Positions 35,631-44,098 of a stretch of 64,000 nucleotides of DNA are shown piece after piece; positions within the stretch are counted from its first letter, which is position 1; the number at the start of each line of letters is the position of its first letter. The DNA comes from DATBFG01 sp036558645 (GTDB lineage: Bacteria > Acidobacteriota > Terriglobia > Terriglobales > Acidobacteriaceae). The notes under the pieces are model-generated. The model made no database searches, was not told the DNA's origin, and worked only from the letters and a program-made list of their open reading frames with translations. Where the stretch lies: the NCBI GenBank assembly GCA_036558645.1, contig DATBFG010000088.1:1-64000 (forward strand), read 5' to 3'. Made by a program: the position numbers and the translations under genes.

Positions 35631-36118
35631 TTCCGTATGCCCCTCGGCAGGTACTCCCAGGAGAGTTGATTAACCTGCATCACTCCCCCGGTGAGATCTT
35701 GACCTCTGACCTCGCCCAATCGTCACCATGCGACCTATCCCACATCGCAAGACATAAAAACAAAGACACAGGTCAGGGCCGCCAGTGACCTTCCGCATCA
35801 TGTTTTGCTGTCTGAACATCGGCCATCGGTATGCACAGATCCCGGAGAGGTCTCATCAATTCTGGGGTTGGTGACAAAACCATCCTTATAGTTTGTGTAG
35901 CCATTATCGGGTACTCACAACTGTCAATTTTGACAGTTCCGGTTTTAGCCTGGCTCCTACTGAATGAATACTGAGCCCCCCTACGTATTTCTTGCGAATC
36001 TCAACTGTGTCTTGACAGCGGAAAGGCAATCACCAATGATTGTCATCCTTGGTCACGGACACGCCAACAACGACTGGTTGACAGTAATGAGCACTACCTT
36101 GGAGAAAGAGGTCACTTA
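35631..36118. promoter_or_regulatory. Divergent control region between the Crp/Fnr regulator and the sensor kinase
   Basis: A 488-base non-coding gap. It holds one perfect extended palindrome at 35929-35948. A partial CTGTGTCTTGACAG at about 36005 has the wrong spacing. I see no ORF with a ribosome site and no RNA gene. Promoters for both flanking genes must lie here. Confidence 0.6.
35929..35948. promoter_or_regulatory. AACTGTCA-N4-TGACAGTT operator, perfect extended copy
   Basis: Perfect 8+8 dyad with spacer ATTT, about 170 bases upstream of the sensor kinase and 300 upstream of the Crp/Fnr gene. The right arm contains TTGACA, which could also serve as a -35 element. Confidence 0.78.
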
Positions 36119-38008
36119 ATGCGACGTACAGGCCCGGCTTCGAGACTTACCCCGAATCAACTCATGATTATGGGGCTTGACCCGGAGCAGGGAAAAGTTC
36201 TCGCCACATTGAATTCACTACCCAAAGCTTGTACTTCACAGGGCGATTTGGCGACTAAGATTCGCTTGCGCGGTGACCGTGTTGCTGGTCTATTACGGGA
36301 TCTGCGACATCGTGGCTTAGTGCACACGTATACGACCTCGCGATATACGAGGGTGGAGATTACTCCTGCAGGCCGGAGCATCCTGACCTCCGCGCGAACT
36401 GTTCCCCCATCTGCTGCAGACATGCTGGTGAAGCCCTATCTTCTTGAAAAGTTGATTTCGCAGTTTTCGACCGAGATGGCCTCCGGAGATCCGGAACCCC
36501 TCGGCGCGATCATTGAACACGGATTGCAGCGGGCGCTGAAGCTCCTCGGTGCCGATCGTGTTTGCTGGTATATGAAGCATAAAAACTCCACGATGATGGA
36601 GCGGATCTATTCGGTCCATCGATCCGGCACGCAAGAGTCTCCTTCCTCGGTTAATGTCGAGCAGATCCCATATGCGTTCCAATATCTTGAGCAAGGGGGA
36701 TCTCTGGTTCTGCAAGGTCCCGACGACCTGCCAGCTGAAGCGAAGTGTGATCGCGAATTCTTCCGGAAATCTGCTATCGATACCTTGGTTCTGATTCCCT
36801 CGAGTTGTGGCACGAATACGCTGGGCATCCTGGGTGTTGCAGCCCAGCCAAAAAGGGCAGGCCGCATCGGAGAGTATCTGGGTCAGTTAAGCACACTAAA
36901 TAACCTGATCGTGACCGCCGTGGAGCGTCAGATTGTGCGGAAGTGGCTGGCCGAGAGCGAACAAAGATTTCGTGCCCTGTTCCATGCCGCGCCTGTCGGC
37001 ATCGCGCTTGAGGATTCTGGCGGATCGCTGCTATTTGTGAACCCGAGCTTCTGCAATATGTTGGGATACTCTGCGGAAGAACTTCGAGGTAAGCGTTGTA
37101 CACAGCTCTCGCACCCTGAAGATGTGAAGATCGAATCACTTCTGTTCAAGAAATTGATGGCGGGAGAGATTCCCAGTTACGTCATTGAAAAGCGGTTCCT
37201 GCGAAAAGATGGACGGGAAGTCTGGAGTCGCGTGCACATTTCTCTCCAGAAAAGCGATGGAGCCTCTCCGCTGGTGATTGGCATGACGGAAGACATCTCA
37301 GCGCAGAAAGCGACGACCGAAGAGCTTCATCAAGCTGAAGCAGAGCTGCAACAGTTGGCTCATCGACTGATTCAAGTGCAGGACGAGGAACGGCGAAGAA
37401 TCAGCCGCGAGCTACACGACGATCTTGGCCAGCGACTATCTCTATTTGCAATTGAGCTTGATTTATTGAAGAACTCCCTTGCGGCATTAGGGCATCATCG
37501 TGAGGAAAAGCAAGTTTCAGACCTCCACCTCCAGGCAGATGAGCTCACCCGGGATGTCCATGAGCTTTCTCACGAACTCCACTCCGGCAAATTACAGCAT
37601 GTCGGACTCCGGGCAGCATTGCACGATCTTTGCAATCACGTCTCGGTGCGACATCACGTAAATATGGATTTTGGGGAAAACTCCTTCCGTCTGCCGCCAG
37701 AAGTGGAGTTGTGCCTGTTTCGGGTGGCACAGGAAGCTCTGAATAATGTCATCAAACACAGCAATGCTAAGGACGTGGCTGTGAAGCTGAGTATGGCGGG
37801 TGAAAAAGTCCAGTTGCAAATCAAGGACAATGGAACTGGGTTTGATCCAGCAGGTTCTTTCTCGGGGATTGGCATCGTTAGCATGCGAGAGCGATTGCGG
37901 ATGATCGGGGGTAGCCTGGGTTTGCAGTCTTCTTCTGGCGGAGGCACAGCGGTGACGGCTGAGGTGAGCGTGCCCGCGCACGTCCTAAGCTCGGGTACAG
38001 CCGCCTAG
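36119..38008 (+). CDS. Sensor histidine kinase with N-terminal winged-helix, GAF and PAS domains
   Basis: A 629-residue protein with no membrane segment. Residues about 10-95 form a MarR-like winged helix (LTPNQLMIMGL...KIRLRGDRVAGLLRDLRHRGLV...TPAGRSIL). A GAF-like domain spans about 110-270, and a PAS domain about 280-400 (RFRALFHAAPVGIALEDSGG, FCNMLGYSAEEL). The HisKA_3 dimerisation region carries the phospho-acceptor His433 in ISRELHDDLGQRL, and the ATPase has Asn543 in EALNNVIKHS and DNGTGFDP with GIGIVSMRERL. This places it in the NarX/DegS class, which partners NarL-type regulators; two of those are encoded at 45.4 and 48.9 kb. ATG 36119 follows GAGG at about 8 bases. Confidence 0.92.
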   Translation: MRRTGPASRLTPNQLMIMGLDPEQGKVLATLNSLPKACTSQGDLATKIRLRGDRVAGLLRDLRHRGLVHTYTTSRYTRVEITPAGRSILTSARTVPPSAADMLVKPYLLEKLISQFSTEMASGDPEPLGAIIEHGLQRALKLLGADRVCWYMKHKNSTMMERIYSVHRSGTQESPSSVNVEQIPYAFQYLEQGGSLVLQGPDDLPAEAKCDREFFRKSAIDTLVLIPSSCGTNTLGILGVAAQPKRAGRIGEYLGQLSTLNNLIVTAVERQIVRKWLAESEQRFRALFHAAPVGIALEDSGGSLLFVNPSFCNMLGYSAEELRGKRCTQLSHPEDVKIESLLFKKLMAGEIPSYVIEKRFLRKDGREVWSRVHISLQKSDGASPLVIGMTEDISAQKATTEELHQAEAELQQLAHRLIQVQDEERRRISRELHDDLGQRLSLFAIELDLLKNSLAALGHHREEKQVSDLHLQADELTRDVHELSHELHSGKLQHVGLRAALHDLCNHVSVRHHVNMDFGENSFRLPPEVELCLFRVAQEALNNVIKHSNAKDVAVKLSMAGEKVQLQIKDNGTGFDPAGSFSGIGIVSMRERLRMIGGSLGLQSSSGGGTAVTAEVSVPAHVLSSGTAA

Positions 38009-38115
38009 CCTCGGAAGAAGAACGTCACCCCAAATGAACTTCCATTAGACTCTCTCGATTCTTCCTTTTCGCGTATTTCTTGCACAACCTGGATCATTGG
38101 TTCGCGACCGCACCC

Positions 38116-38149
38116 CCAAACCAGGTGTCCTGCCAAACCAGGTGTCCTG
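38116..38149 (+). repeat. Exact tandem duplication, 17 bp x 2
   Basis: The unit CCAAACCAGGTGTCCTG occurs twice head to tail with no gap (38116-38132 and 38133-38149). It is in a non-coding stretch after the kinase gene, so it could be a recent slippage event or a pair of binding sites. Confidence 0.85.
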
Positions 38150-38222
38150 AATCGGCGCTCCTCTCTCCGCAGGTCAGCCAAAACCGGTTCTGTTACTTCT
38201 ACAAGTAAGATTCTGAAAATTC

Positions 38223-38238
38223 CTGTCTGTTGTAACAG
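38223..38238. promoter_or_regulatory. Degenerate CTGTCA-type palindrome
   Basis: CTGTCT-GTTG-TAACAG has correct spacing and one mismatch in each half. It is 370 bases upstream of the GlsB-like gene, too far to assign with certainty. Confidence 0.4.
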
Positions 38239-38607
38239 TTGTCTTCTGTAACGAACTGACGTACAAACATCGAGTTCTCGTGCCGCAGTGCGGCGTTGGA
38301 GTAAAAGAACATGTGCATTGTCGAAGACCCTATTCTTTCCTGGGCGGTCACGAAAGCGTTTTTGATTGTGGTATCCGGGTTCGGGTCTGTCCTGGGTTTG
38401 GCGTGGGCCGGTTCACGGAAGATATTTCCTAATTGAGTCCGGCGTACTTGAGGCAGCCGACAGTTTGTTGACGGTTTCATCGCGATTCTTCATGCGGACG
38501 ATCGCTTTCCACTATGCTCATTTCGTGAAAGCAGGCGTCATTGATAACCGAAAATGTCCTTGCAGTTTTTCCTGATGACTCACAACTAACTCTCTGTGGA
38601 GGACGTC

Positions 38608-38865
38608 ATGTTCAGTCTGCTTTGGACAGCGCTGATTGGATTGATTGTCGGGGCCATTGCCAAGCTCATCATGCCGGGTAAGGATCCAGGAGGCATATGG
38701 GTGACCATGCTGCTTGGCATCGCAGGTTCTTTTCTCGCCACCTGGCTGGGACAACTCATGGGCGTGACAAGGGAGGGTCAGACCGCAGGGTTTATCATGT
38801 CAATTCTTGGCGCGCTGATCTTACTCGCGGTCTACCACATGATCAGGAAGAGAAAGACCGCATAG
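38608..38865 (+). CDS. GlsB/YeaQ/YmgE-family stress membrane protein
   Basis: An 85-residue membrane protein with three hydrophobic helices and the family pattern IGLIVGAIAKLIMPGKDPGG, then GIAGSFLATWLG and GFIMSILGALILLAVYHMI, ending in a basic RKRKTA tail. The family is known as transglycosylase-associated or general-stress membrane proteins. ATG 38608 has GGAGGA about 4 bases upstream; the GTG at 38596 is rejected because it includes that ribosome site. It stands alone on the plus strand next to the convergent amylase gene. Confidence 0.93.
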   Translation: MFSLLWTALIGLIVGAIAKLIMPGKDPGGIWVTMLLGIAGSFLATWLGQLMGVTREGQTAGFIMSILGALILLAVYHMIRKRKTA

Positions 38866-38870
38866 TTTTA

Positions 38871-40430
38871 TCATGCAGCTGCAGTTTTGCCACTGTGGGT
38901 TAAGCTCACAGCACTGGTTTCCGGCCTCGTGTCAGGATCAAGCTGTGCAGCCGATCCCTGCCGTTGCACAATGAAGCAGTTGTAGCCCCATCCGCCGAGT
39001 TCGACGTAAAGGCCGGGACTCATCATCTCGCTTCCGTCGCGGACGTACTCAACATTGGCCAAAGGATCTGACAGCGTCCACTGGAGATTGGCCAGATCGG
39101 ACCACGGCACCTGCACCCTGCCCTGTACTGTGTTGCTGCTGAGATTGATCACGACCAGGCGTCGTTCATTGCTGCTTTCCCAACACCATGCCAACAGATT
39201 CTGGTAACTCAGGTTGTCAGGCCAGCCGCTGCATGGACACAAACGCCAGCTACCTTCCCGGAGCAGAGGCCCGCGCAAACTTGCAAGCAACTCCTCGTAG
39301 AATTCCTGCAAACTCCTGTTTAAGGGTTCGTCCGGTAGCCGCGATAAGAAAACAGGAAGCCTGACCTTTCTGCCTTCGAACTGACCGTCGTAAAAGAGAC
39401 GCGCCCCCGGCAGCGTAGCGGTGAGCACTGCGGCGGCACGGTCCTTCCCGGCGATGAATTCGGCTGCGGCTCGCGGCTCATCGTGATTCTCGATAAACCG
39501 GAGCAGCCTCCCCTGGTAATTGACATCAGCGTTGAGGTGACCTCGAACGCTCTCCGCATTTTCATGGACGACACGATCATAGAGTCGCTTGTCGTAACAG
39601 AAGTCGAATCCTTTCTGCTGCAGCTCCCACTCCAGATCCCAGTAAGCCTCCGCGATAAAAACAAAATCCGGATGCGCCGCCTTTGTAGCCGGGATGAGTT
39701 CTTCCCAATATTCAGTCCCCGGCATAGCCCCTGCTTTTGCTCCCCAGGTGCGCTGGAAGATGTTGTTCAACACCAGCATCGCCATATCGCAGCGGACGCC
39801 GTCACACTGATCGGCGATGCCTGCCGCCGTTTCGACGACTGCCTTCCGTAGTCCGGGTTGGAAGGCATTGAGCTGCAGCACGTCGGGCCATGCGGGAAAG
39901 TATGGGTCGCGCCCGCATGCGAAGATGTTGTCACCGATAGCGATGTAGGACGCAGGATCTCGGAGGTCGTCTGCCGTTCCCGCGATAAAGTACTCCGGAT
40001 GATCTAACGCCCACGGGTGATCTGGAGCGACGTGGTTCGGCACCCAATCAAGGATGAGGCGGATACCACGCTTGGCCAGTTCCTGGCGTGCGACTGCCAG
40101 TCCGGCCGTGCCACCAAGAACGCGATCAACGACGTATCTCCTCACACAATACGGTGAGCCGACATTGTCTTTTGGTTGGAAGTCTGGTAGCGCACGGCGA
40201 AAATCGTTAAGCAGGTTGCTGTTCCGGTTTGCGATGGCAATACCGGCGGGACTTCGCTCCCAGACTCCCATAAGCCACACTGCATCGAAGCCAAGATTCG
40301 CGATTCTGTCCCACTCTTCAGACGGCACCGAACCAAGGTCGACAGTGCGCTGAAAGTTCTTGCTAAGACCTCCCAGCCAGACCCAGGTGCTGATCTCATA
40401 TATGAACGGGTATTTCGGCCAGTTAGACAT
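38871..40430 (-). CDS. Alpha-amylase family (GH13) protein
   Basis: A 519-residue GH13-type protein with the barrel regions in order: LILDWVPNHVAPDHP (region I), DGVRCDMA (nucleophile Asp215), FIAEAYWD (acid/base Glu261) and FIENHDEPR (Asp317). All three catalytic carboxylates are present. A C-terminal beta domain has RRLVVINLSSNTVQGRV. ATG 40430 gives MSNWPKYPFIYEISTWVW with GGGGTG upstream; an earlier start at 40472 adds 14 residues unlike the family. No signal peptide is visible, so it is likely cytoplasmic and acts on glycogen- or trehalose-related glucans. The exact specificity is unknown. Confidence 0.9.
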   Translation of the reverse strand: MSNWPKYPFIYEISTWVWLGGLSKNFQRTVDLGSVPSEEWDRIANLGFDAVWLMGVWERSPAGIAIANRNSNLLNDFRRALPDFQPKDNVGSPYCVRRYVVDRVLGGTAGLAVARQELAKRGIRLILDWVPNHVAPDHPWALDHPEYFIAGTADDLRDPASYIAIGDNIFACGRDPYFPAWPDVLQLNAFQPGLRKAVVETAAGIADQCDGVRCDMAMLVLNNIFQRTWGAKAGAMPGTEYWEELIPATKAAHPDFVFIAEAYWDLEWELQQKGFDFCYDKRLYDRVVHENAESVRGHLNADVNYQGRLLRFIENHDEPRAAAEFIAGKDRAAAVLTATLPGARLFYDGQFEGRKVRLPVFLSRLPDEPLNRSLQEFYEELLASLRGPLLREGSWRLCPCSGWPDNLSYQNLLAWCWESSNERRLVVINLSSNTVQGRVQVPWSDLANLQWTLSDPLANVEYVRDGSEMMSPGLYVELGGWGYNCFIVQRQGSAAQLDPDTRPETSAVSLTHSGKTAAA

Positions 40431-40492
40431 TGAGCACCCCGGAGAATGATTTCGAACAGACGCCTGACACACACATGTGGCTGGTGAGCGTT

Positions 40493-41023
40493 CTACTTGA
40501 CCGTTGTCGCCTGGGGCGGGTTCGAAGGCTTCACCAGTAATGATGGCAAGTGCGACGCGATTTCCAGATCGACCAGCAAGTCCAAACGGTGCTCCAGTTG
40601 AAAGAACTTGGCGACCGTTGTCGCCGGCAGCTTTTGATTGAATTCCTTGAAATATTTTTTCTTTAGTTCGGTACGCTTCGATTCGATGTCGAATGCTGTC
40701 TCAGCCATTTTCTTGGCGTCTGCGTCCGTAAGGGTCATGAACTTGTCAGAATAGGACTTTGTCAACTGGATACGCTCATCATTCAAGCGGCTGAGATCAC
40801 CCTCGTATTTCTTGTAGATCGGCCAGAAAGCCGATGATTCCTCGGGGGTGAACTTCATCGCATCGGTGATGATGGCGACCTTGTCGGCCCTGACGTCTGC
40901 GCGCATGGTCTCGATCTGCGAATTCAGATCGGCATCATCCGTCTGACCCCAGAGCGATATCTTTCCACTCCAAGTAACTATCAATAGCAGGACGATCAGG
41001 GCGCTATGCTTGTTGTATCTCAT
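40493..41023 (-). CDS. Exported helical protein, Spy/LTxxQ-like
   Basis: A 176-residue protein with a signal peptide (MRYNKHSALIVLLLIVTWSGKISLWG) and a mature all-helical, highly charged part: KVAIITDAMKFTPEESSAFWPIYKKYEGDLSRL and TLTDADAKKMAE. The FTPEE..AFWPIYKKY pattern is common in acidobacterial and related exported proteins. ATG 41023 has AAGGA five bases upstream and lies 1 base after the lipoprotein stop (TGA-a-ATG), so the two are translationally coupled. It may be a periplasmic stress protein; no catalytic motif is seen. Confidence 0.8.
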   Translation of the reverse strand: MRYNKHSALIVLLLIVTWSGKISLWGQTDDADLNSQIETMRADVRADKVAIITDAMKFTPEESSAFWPIYKKYEGDLSRLNDERIQLTKSYSDKFMTLTDADAKKMAETAFDIESKRTELKKKYFKEFNQKLPATTVAKFFQLEHRLDLLVDLEIASHLPSLLVKPSNPPQATTVK

Positions 41024-41024
41024 T

Positions 41025-41348
41025 TCAATCCTTTGATCTGAGCAATTCGTCTCCCGCATTGGGTTTCAATATCAACGAAGCAGTCATCTTGAAGCTGACT
41101 GTGGATTCGAGAGCGTTACGTGCCGGCTGCTTCGGCGGCGGTTCCTGTGCTGCAGGAGCCGCCGCCTCAGCGGGAGTGGAAGGAGTGGAGGTCGTTGTAG
41201 GCGTGGAATTGGTCGAGGGTTGTTGTATCAGCTGTGCCTCTTCCTCGGAACTGGCATCCTGCGACGACTTCTTGTTGCTGCAGGCGGATAGAACTAAAGC
41301 TCCACATAACGGAAGGGCAAGAAGGTAACGGTTCGTAGGCTCCCGCAT
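41025..41348 (-). CDS. Small Pro/Thr-rich lipoprotein
   Basis: A 107-residue lipoprotein. The signal ends in a clear lipobox (LPLCGALVLSAC, Cys at 23). The mature part is low in order and rich in Ser, Thr, Pro, Ala and Gln (STNSTPTTTSTPSTPAEAAAP), followed by a short beta-like end (ESTVSFKMTASLILKPN). It is upstream of and coupled to the Spy-like exported gene. A one-mismatch operator lies 37 bases upstream of its start. It is probably anchored in the outer membrane. Confidence 0.78.
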   Translation of the reverse strand: MREPTNRYLLALPLCGALVLSACSNKKSSQDASSEEEAQLIQQPSTNSTPTTTSTPSTPAEAAAPAAQEPPPKQPARNALESTVSFKMTASLILKPNAGDELLRSKD

Positions 41349-41384
41349 GGCGACAGTAAATAGATGGCTCTGGCTCCTGGCAAA

Positions 41385-41400
41385 CTGTCAAATCTGCCAG
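41385..41400. promoter_or_regulatory. CTGTCA-N4-TGACAG operator, one mismatch
   Basis: CTGTCA-AATC-TGCCAG lies in the divergent gap, 37 bases from the lipoprotein start and 36 bases from the DUF4136 start, so it could serve both. Confidence 0.6.
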
Positions 41401-41435
41401 ATGAGTGTTCTTGGCCGGACGACGATTATGTTCAC

Positions 41436-41996
41436 ATGCGACGTCACCTGTTCCTCCAGATTGCAACCCTGACCACGATGATTTTGATCGGACGCTCAGC
41501 GCAGGGGCAGAAAGTATCTCTCGACTACGACAAAGCGACCAACTTTTCAAAATTCGCTACTTACGCTTGGGTCAGGGGTACGCCAGTACCTAATGAAACT
41601 TTGGATCAATACATCATCCTGGTGAGCGACGGAATGCTAGAGAAGAAGGGGCTTCGGAGAGTCGAGCCTCAAAATGCCGATCTCCTGTTCACCTATCACG
41701 CTGCCGGAGACTCCGATCTGAATGTCGGCGGAGTTCAGGATCCAACCTATTCCTCAGTAGGCGGCGTCCCCCTTGAGGGGCAGACCGTTTGGAGCACAGG
41801 CGGGGCAGCCCCCACGCGATTGATCAGAAAGGGTCAACTCGCCGTTCAGGTGCTTGATCGCTCCGGCCATAAGATTGTATGGACGGGCACCGCTAGCGTA
41901 ACCATCAAGGAAAAACGGGGAGAGAAATTAGATCAGCTGGACAATGCCCTTACGAAGCTCTACGACCGATTTCCTCCCCCCGCGACTTCGAAATAG
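41436..41996 (+). CDS. DUF4136 exported protein
   Basis: A 186-residue exported protein: signal MRRHLFLQIATLTTMILIGRSAQG, then the DUF4136 start VSLDYDKATNFSKFATYAWVRG and end WTGTASVTIKEKRGEKLDQLDNALTKLYDRFPP. The family is common in envelope-associated clusters, often as lipoproteins; here no lipobox is visible. ATG 41436 gives the signal peptide directly; the upstream frame from 41364 overlaps the operator and is rejected. It is divergent from the lipoprotein operon. Confidence 0.9.
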   Translation: MRRHLFLQIATLTTMILIGRSAQGQKVSLDYDKATNFSKFATYAWVRGTPVPNETLDQYIILVSDGMLEKKGLRRVEPQNADLLFTYHAAGDSDLNVGGVQDPTYSSVGGVPLEGQTVWSTGGAAPTRLIRKGQLAVQVLDRSGHKIVWTGTASVTIKEKRGEKLDQLDNALTKLYDRFPPPATSK

Positions 41997-42008
41997 TTTT
42001 TTTCGTGC

Positions 42009-43055
42009 CTAGTGGCTGAATGAAACGGTGAATCCGCTGGTAAGAACCAAGTCGTTTTGCCTATTGCCCGCGGGAGGGTTGGTTACGTAAATATCAGAAA
42101 TCGAATTTTGCCAGCCCAGCCAGCTGTTGATCTTGGTGACAGTTCCGAGATCAAAAGTTGCGCGATATTCACCCGTGTCGCTGAGGTCGGGGTAAAAATA
42201 CGCCCGTTGTGTCAATGTCGTGTTGCGGAACGTATGCATGAACTCTTCTCCAAGAGTCAAGCCTGCAAAGTTGCGGGAAAACTGGGTATAGCTTTCATGC
42301 GTATAGTTCACCCCACCAAGGAAGTCTAGAGTGGTTGCATCGCTCTTGATGGCATGGAGGCCTAGGCCGCCTCCCAGGACTGATCTCAGATCTAAATCCT
42401 GTAGGGCATCCGACATAAAATCGGCATTGCCGAATGCGAACAGTTTTTTGGTCAGGTCCCGCTGATAACTCAAGCCGCCTTGTATCAGATTTGCGGTCGT
42501 GCCAGGTATTGCTCCTGGAGCATCGTTCGCGTTGTAGACCGAATTCGCATACAACCGAAGTTTGTCCCGCAAACCGGTGCGAATGCCTTCGAATCCGATT
42601 GCTAGGTTCTTGGTTTCACTATTGCCTCGGGTGAGCGAGAAACCCACATTCGCACCGCCCTTCCAGCCTTCCAGTAATCCGGGATGCTGGGACTTTTCGT
42701 ACGCAGTCTGCTCGGCGGGCGAGCGGAGTGCGGCGACCTCGCCCTTATCCAGAGTGACCTGACCAGTGGTGGAAGTCACAACTACCGAATTGTTATCGAT
42801 CTTCACAGGACCTGAAACCGTCTGATTCGTAGCCTTGTTTTCGACGAATACGGGATTCTCCGATGAAAAATTCTGAATGGCGTCCCATTGAATTTCAATC
42901 GTGCCTACGAATTCGGTTTTGAACGTAAGGGTCTTGCCATCTGACTTGACGGTTTCGCCGGTCAGCCGGTCTCCGTTCTTAAGCGTGACCTGATCAGCGT
43001 AAGCAATTTGAATGGGGGCGCACAGGAGAAGAAACATCAGGCAGGTTCGATGCAC
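42009..43055 (-). CDS. DUF481 outer-membrane protein (YdiY-like)
   Basis: A 348-residue exported protein: signal MHRTCLMFLLLCAPIQIAYA, then a small beta domain with VTLKNGDRLTGETVKSDGKTLTF, and from about 125 a DUF481 barrel (GWKGGANVGFSLTRGNSETKNL) ending in TSGFTVSFSH, a classic terminal Phe/His barrel strand. The start is GTG 43055 with GAGG at about 8 bases. The enterobacterial relatives are salt- or acid-induced outer-membrane proteins. Two degenerate CTGTCA/TGACAG half-palindromes lie 50-105 bases upstream. Confidence 0.9.
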   Translation of the reverse strand: MHRTCLMFLLLCAPIQIAYADQVTLKNGDRLTGETVKSDGKTLTFKTEFVGTIEIQWDAIQNFSSENPVFVENKATNQTVSGPVKIDNNSVVVTSTTGQVTLDKGEVAALRSPAEQTAYEKSQHPGLLEGWKGGANVGFSLTRGNSETKNLAIGFEGIRTGLRDKLRLYANSVYNANDAPGAIPGTTANLIQGGLSYQRDLTKKLFAFGNADFMSDALQDLDLRSVLGGGLGLHAIKSDATTLDFLGGVNYTHESYTQFSRNFAGLTLGEEFMHTFRNTTLTQRAYFYPDLSDTGEYRATFDLGTVTKINSWLGWQNSISDIYVTNPPAGNRQNDLVLTSGFTVSFSH

Positions 43056-43105
43056 GGTCTAAACCTCGCTGGGGGATTTAAGGATATGTAGGGGCCGGTT
43101 TACTG

Positions 43106-43165
43106 CTGTCAGAAGCGACTATGCTGCCGTCGTGAACTGAGTGCCGTAACTGCGTATTTTGACAG
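43106..43165. promoter_or_regulatory. Two degenerate operator-like half-palindromes upstream of DUF481 gene
   Basis: CTGTCA at 43106-43111 and TGACAG at 43160-43165 are perfect single half-sites; their opposite halves are poor (three mismatches each). Both are within 110 bases of the DUF481 start. Confidence 0.3.
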
Positions 43166-43201
43166 GTGGCGCGGTGAGATGACTGAAAGCCCTGCCTATT
43201 C

Positions 43202-43621
43202 TCAGGCTTGTCGTGTAGATTCTACGGCCGCGAACGGAGATACGAAAAGTCGCCCGGCGAGTGTTTCCTCAATAGCAGTCAGGAGATCGGTATGCATGCG
43301 GGGCTTTAGCACGTAACTCGCGTTGAGACATCGGGCTGCGTCGACGTAGTCGTCATCCTCTTGAACCGTCAGAAAAACGATTTTGCAATCTAGTCCAAGG
43401 CGCCGTACTTCGCGGCCAACTTGGATGCCATCGAGACCCGGCATGCCGATGTCTAGTACTAGGAGGTTGGGAGTATGCTGAATGGCCGCGCGGACCGCCT
43501 GCAAACCGTCACTTGCGGTTGCTAGGATATCGAAGTCCTCGGCCAGGAGCTGCTGCGTGCGAACCAGCATGGCGCCGTGATCATCTGCCAGAATGACGGT
43601 TGGTTTACTGTTGGTGGACAT
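43202..43621 (-). CDS. Receiver-only response regulator
   Basis: A 139-residue REC domain without output. The acidic pocket is ADDH, the acceptor is Asp57 in LVLDIGMPG, Thr in VFLTV and Lys in YVLKPRM are in place. The sequence is close in style to the REC parts of the two NarL-type regulators nearby (all with DDH and DIGMP or DVGMP), so it may be a paralogue that lost its HTH. GGGCGAG precedes the ATG. A half-site CTGTCA lies 65 bases upstream. Confidence 0.9.
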   Translation of the reverse strand: MSTNSKPTVILADDHGAMLVRTQQLLAEDFDILATASDGLQAVRAAIQHTPNLLVLDIGMPGLDGIQVGREVRRLGLDCKIVFLTVQEDDDYVDAARCLNASYVLKPRMHTDLLTAIEETLAGRLFVSPFAAVESTRQA

Positions 43622-44098
43622 CGGTTGCTCGCCCTAACGACCTGCTTGGTTTGGACATCAAAACGCCTTTCCTCGCATCAGACAACTGTCAAGAACACCC
43701 ATAGGTACGCTTTGAGTGGTCGTTCGTAACGCGCGTTGCGGATGTTAGGTGGCTGTTGCGAAAAATCAACAGACCTGGCGCCTTCCAAACTCCACATCAC
43801 CAACGACTTCAGCATAGGTCAACGCGGCGTTTGGAGACAATGGCCCGATGGTGCCGGAGTGTCCTACCAACGTGTATTCCATGCGACATTAAGGCGACGA
43901 TTGCTGGTTTCCACGCAGTGAAAAATGAAGGATTTTGCATTGTCGACAAGAGTAGGTAATTGGTGAGTTTGATGTTGCCGGTTCGCGGAAAGTTGTGTCG
44001 AGGGGTCGTGCGAATCACGTCCCGCACAACCACGACGGCCCGAACTCCCCGTTTGCCAAGGTTCTCAGAATGCCGACACAATGCTGGCCAGGCTAGCT
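43622..44098. other. Non-coding gap
   Basis: About 480 bases. Several 60-90 residue frames exist but none has a ribosome site or family features. A CTGTCA half-site is at 43686-43691. I see no hairpin terminator or RNA gene. Confidence 0.4.

Larger units (their letters stand above)
38009..38607. other. Long non-coding gap with tandem repeat and degenerate operator
   Basis: About 600 bases with no ORF I believe; a 93-residue minus-strand frame at 38199-38480 lacks a ribosome site and family features. The gap holds an exact tandem 17-base repeat (38116-38149) and a palindrome with one mismatch in each half (38223-38238). The end carries the GGAGGA ribosome site of the next gene. Confidence 0.5.

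Noticed and set aside
36005..36018. CTGTGTCTTGACAG as an extra operator
   Set aside because: Left half differs and the spacing between the halves is two bases too short.
38199..38480. 93-codon minus-strand frame in the gap after the kinase
   Set aside because: No ribosome site, no hydrophobic or conserved pattern.
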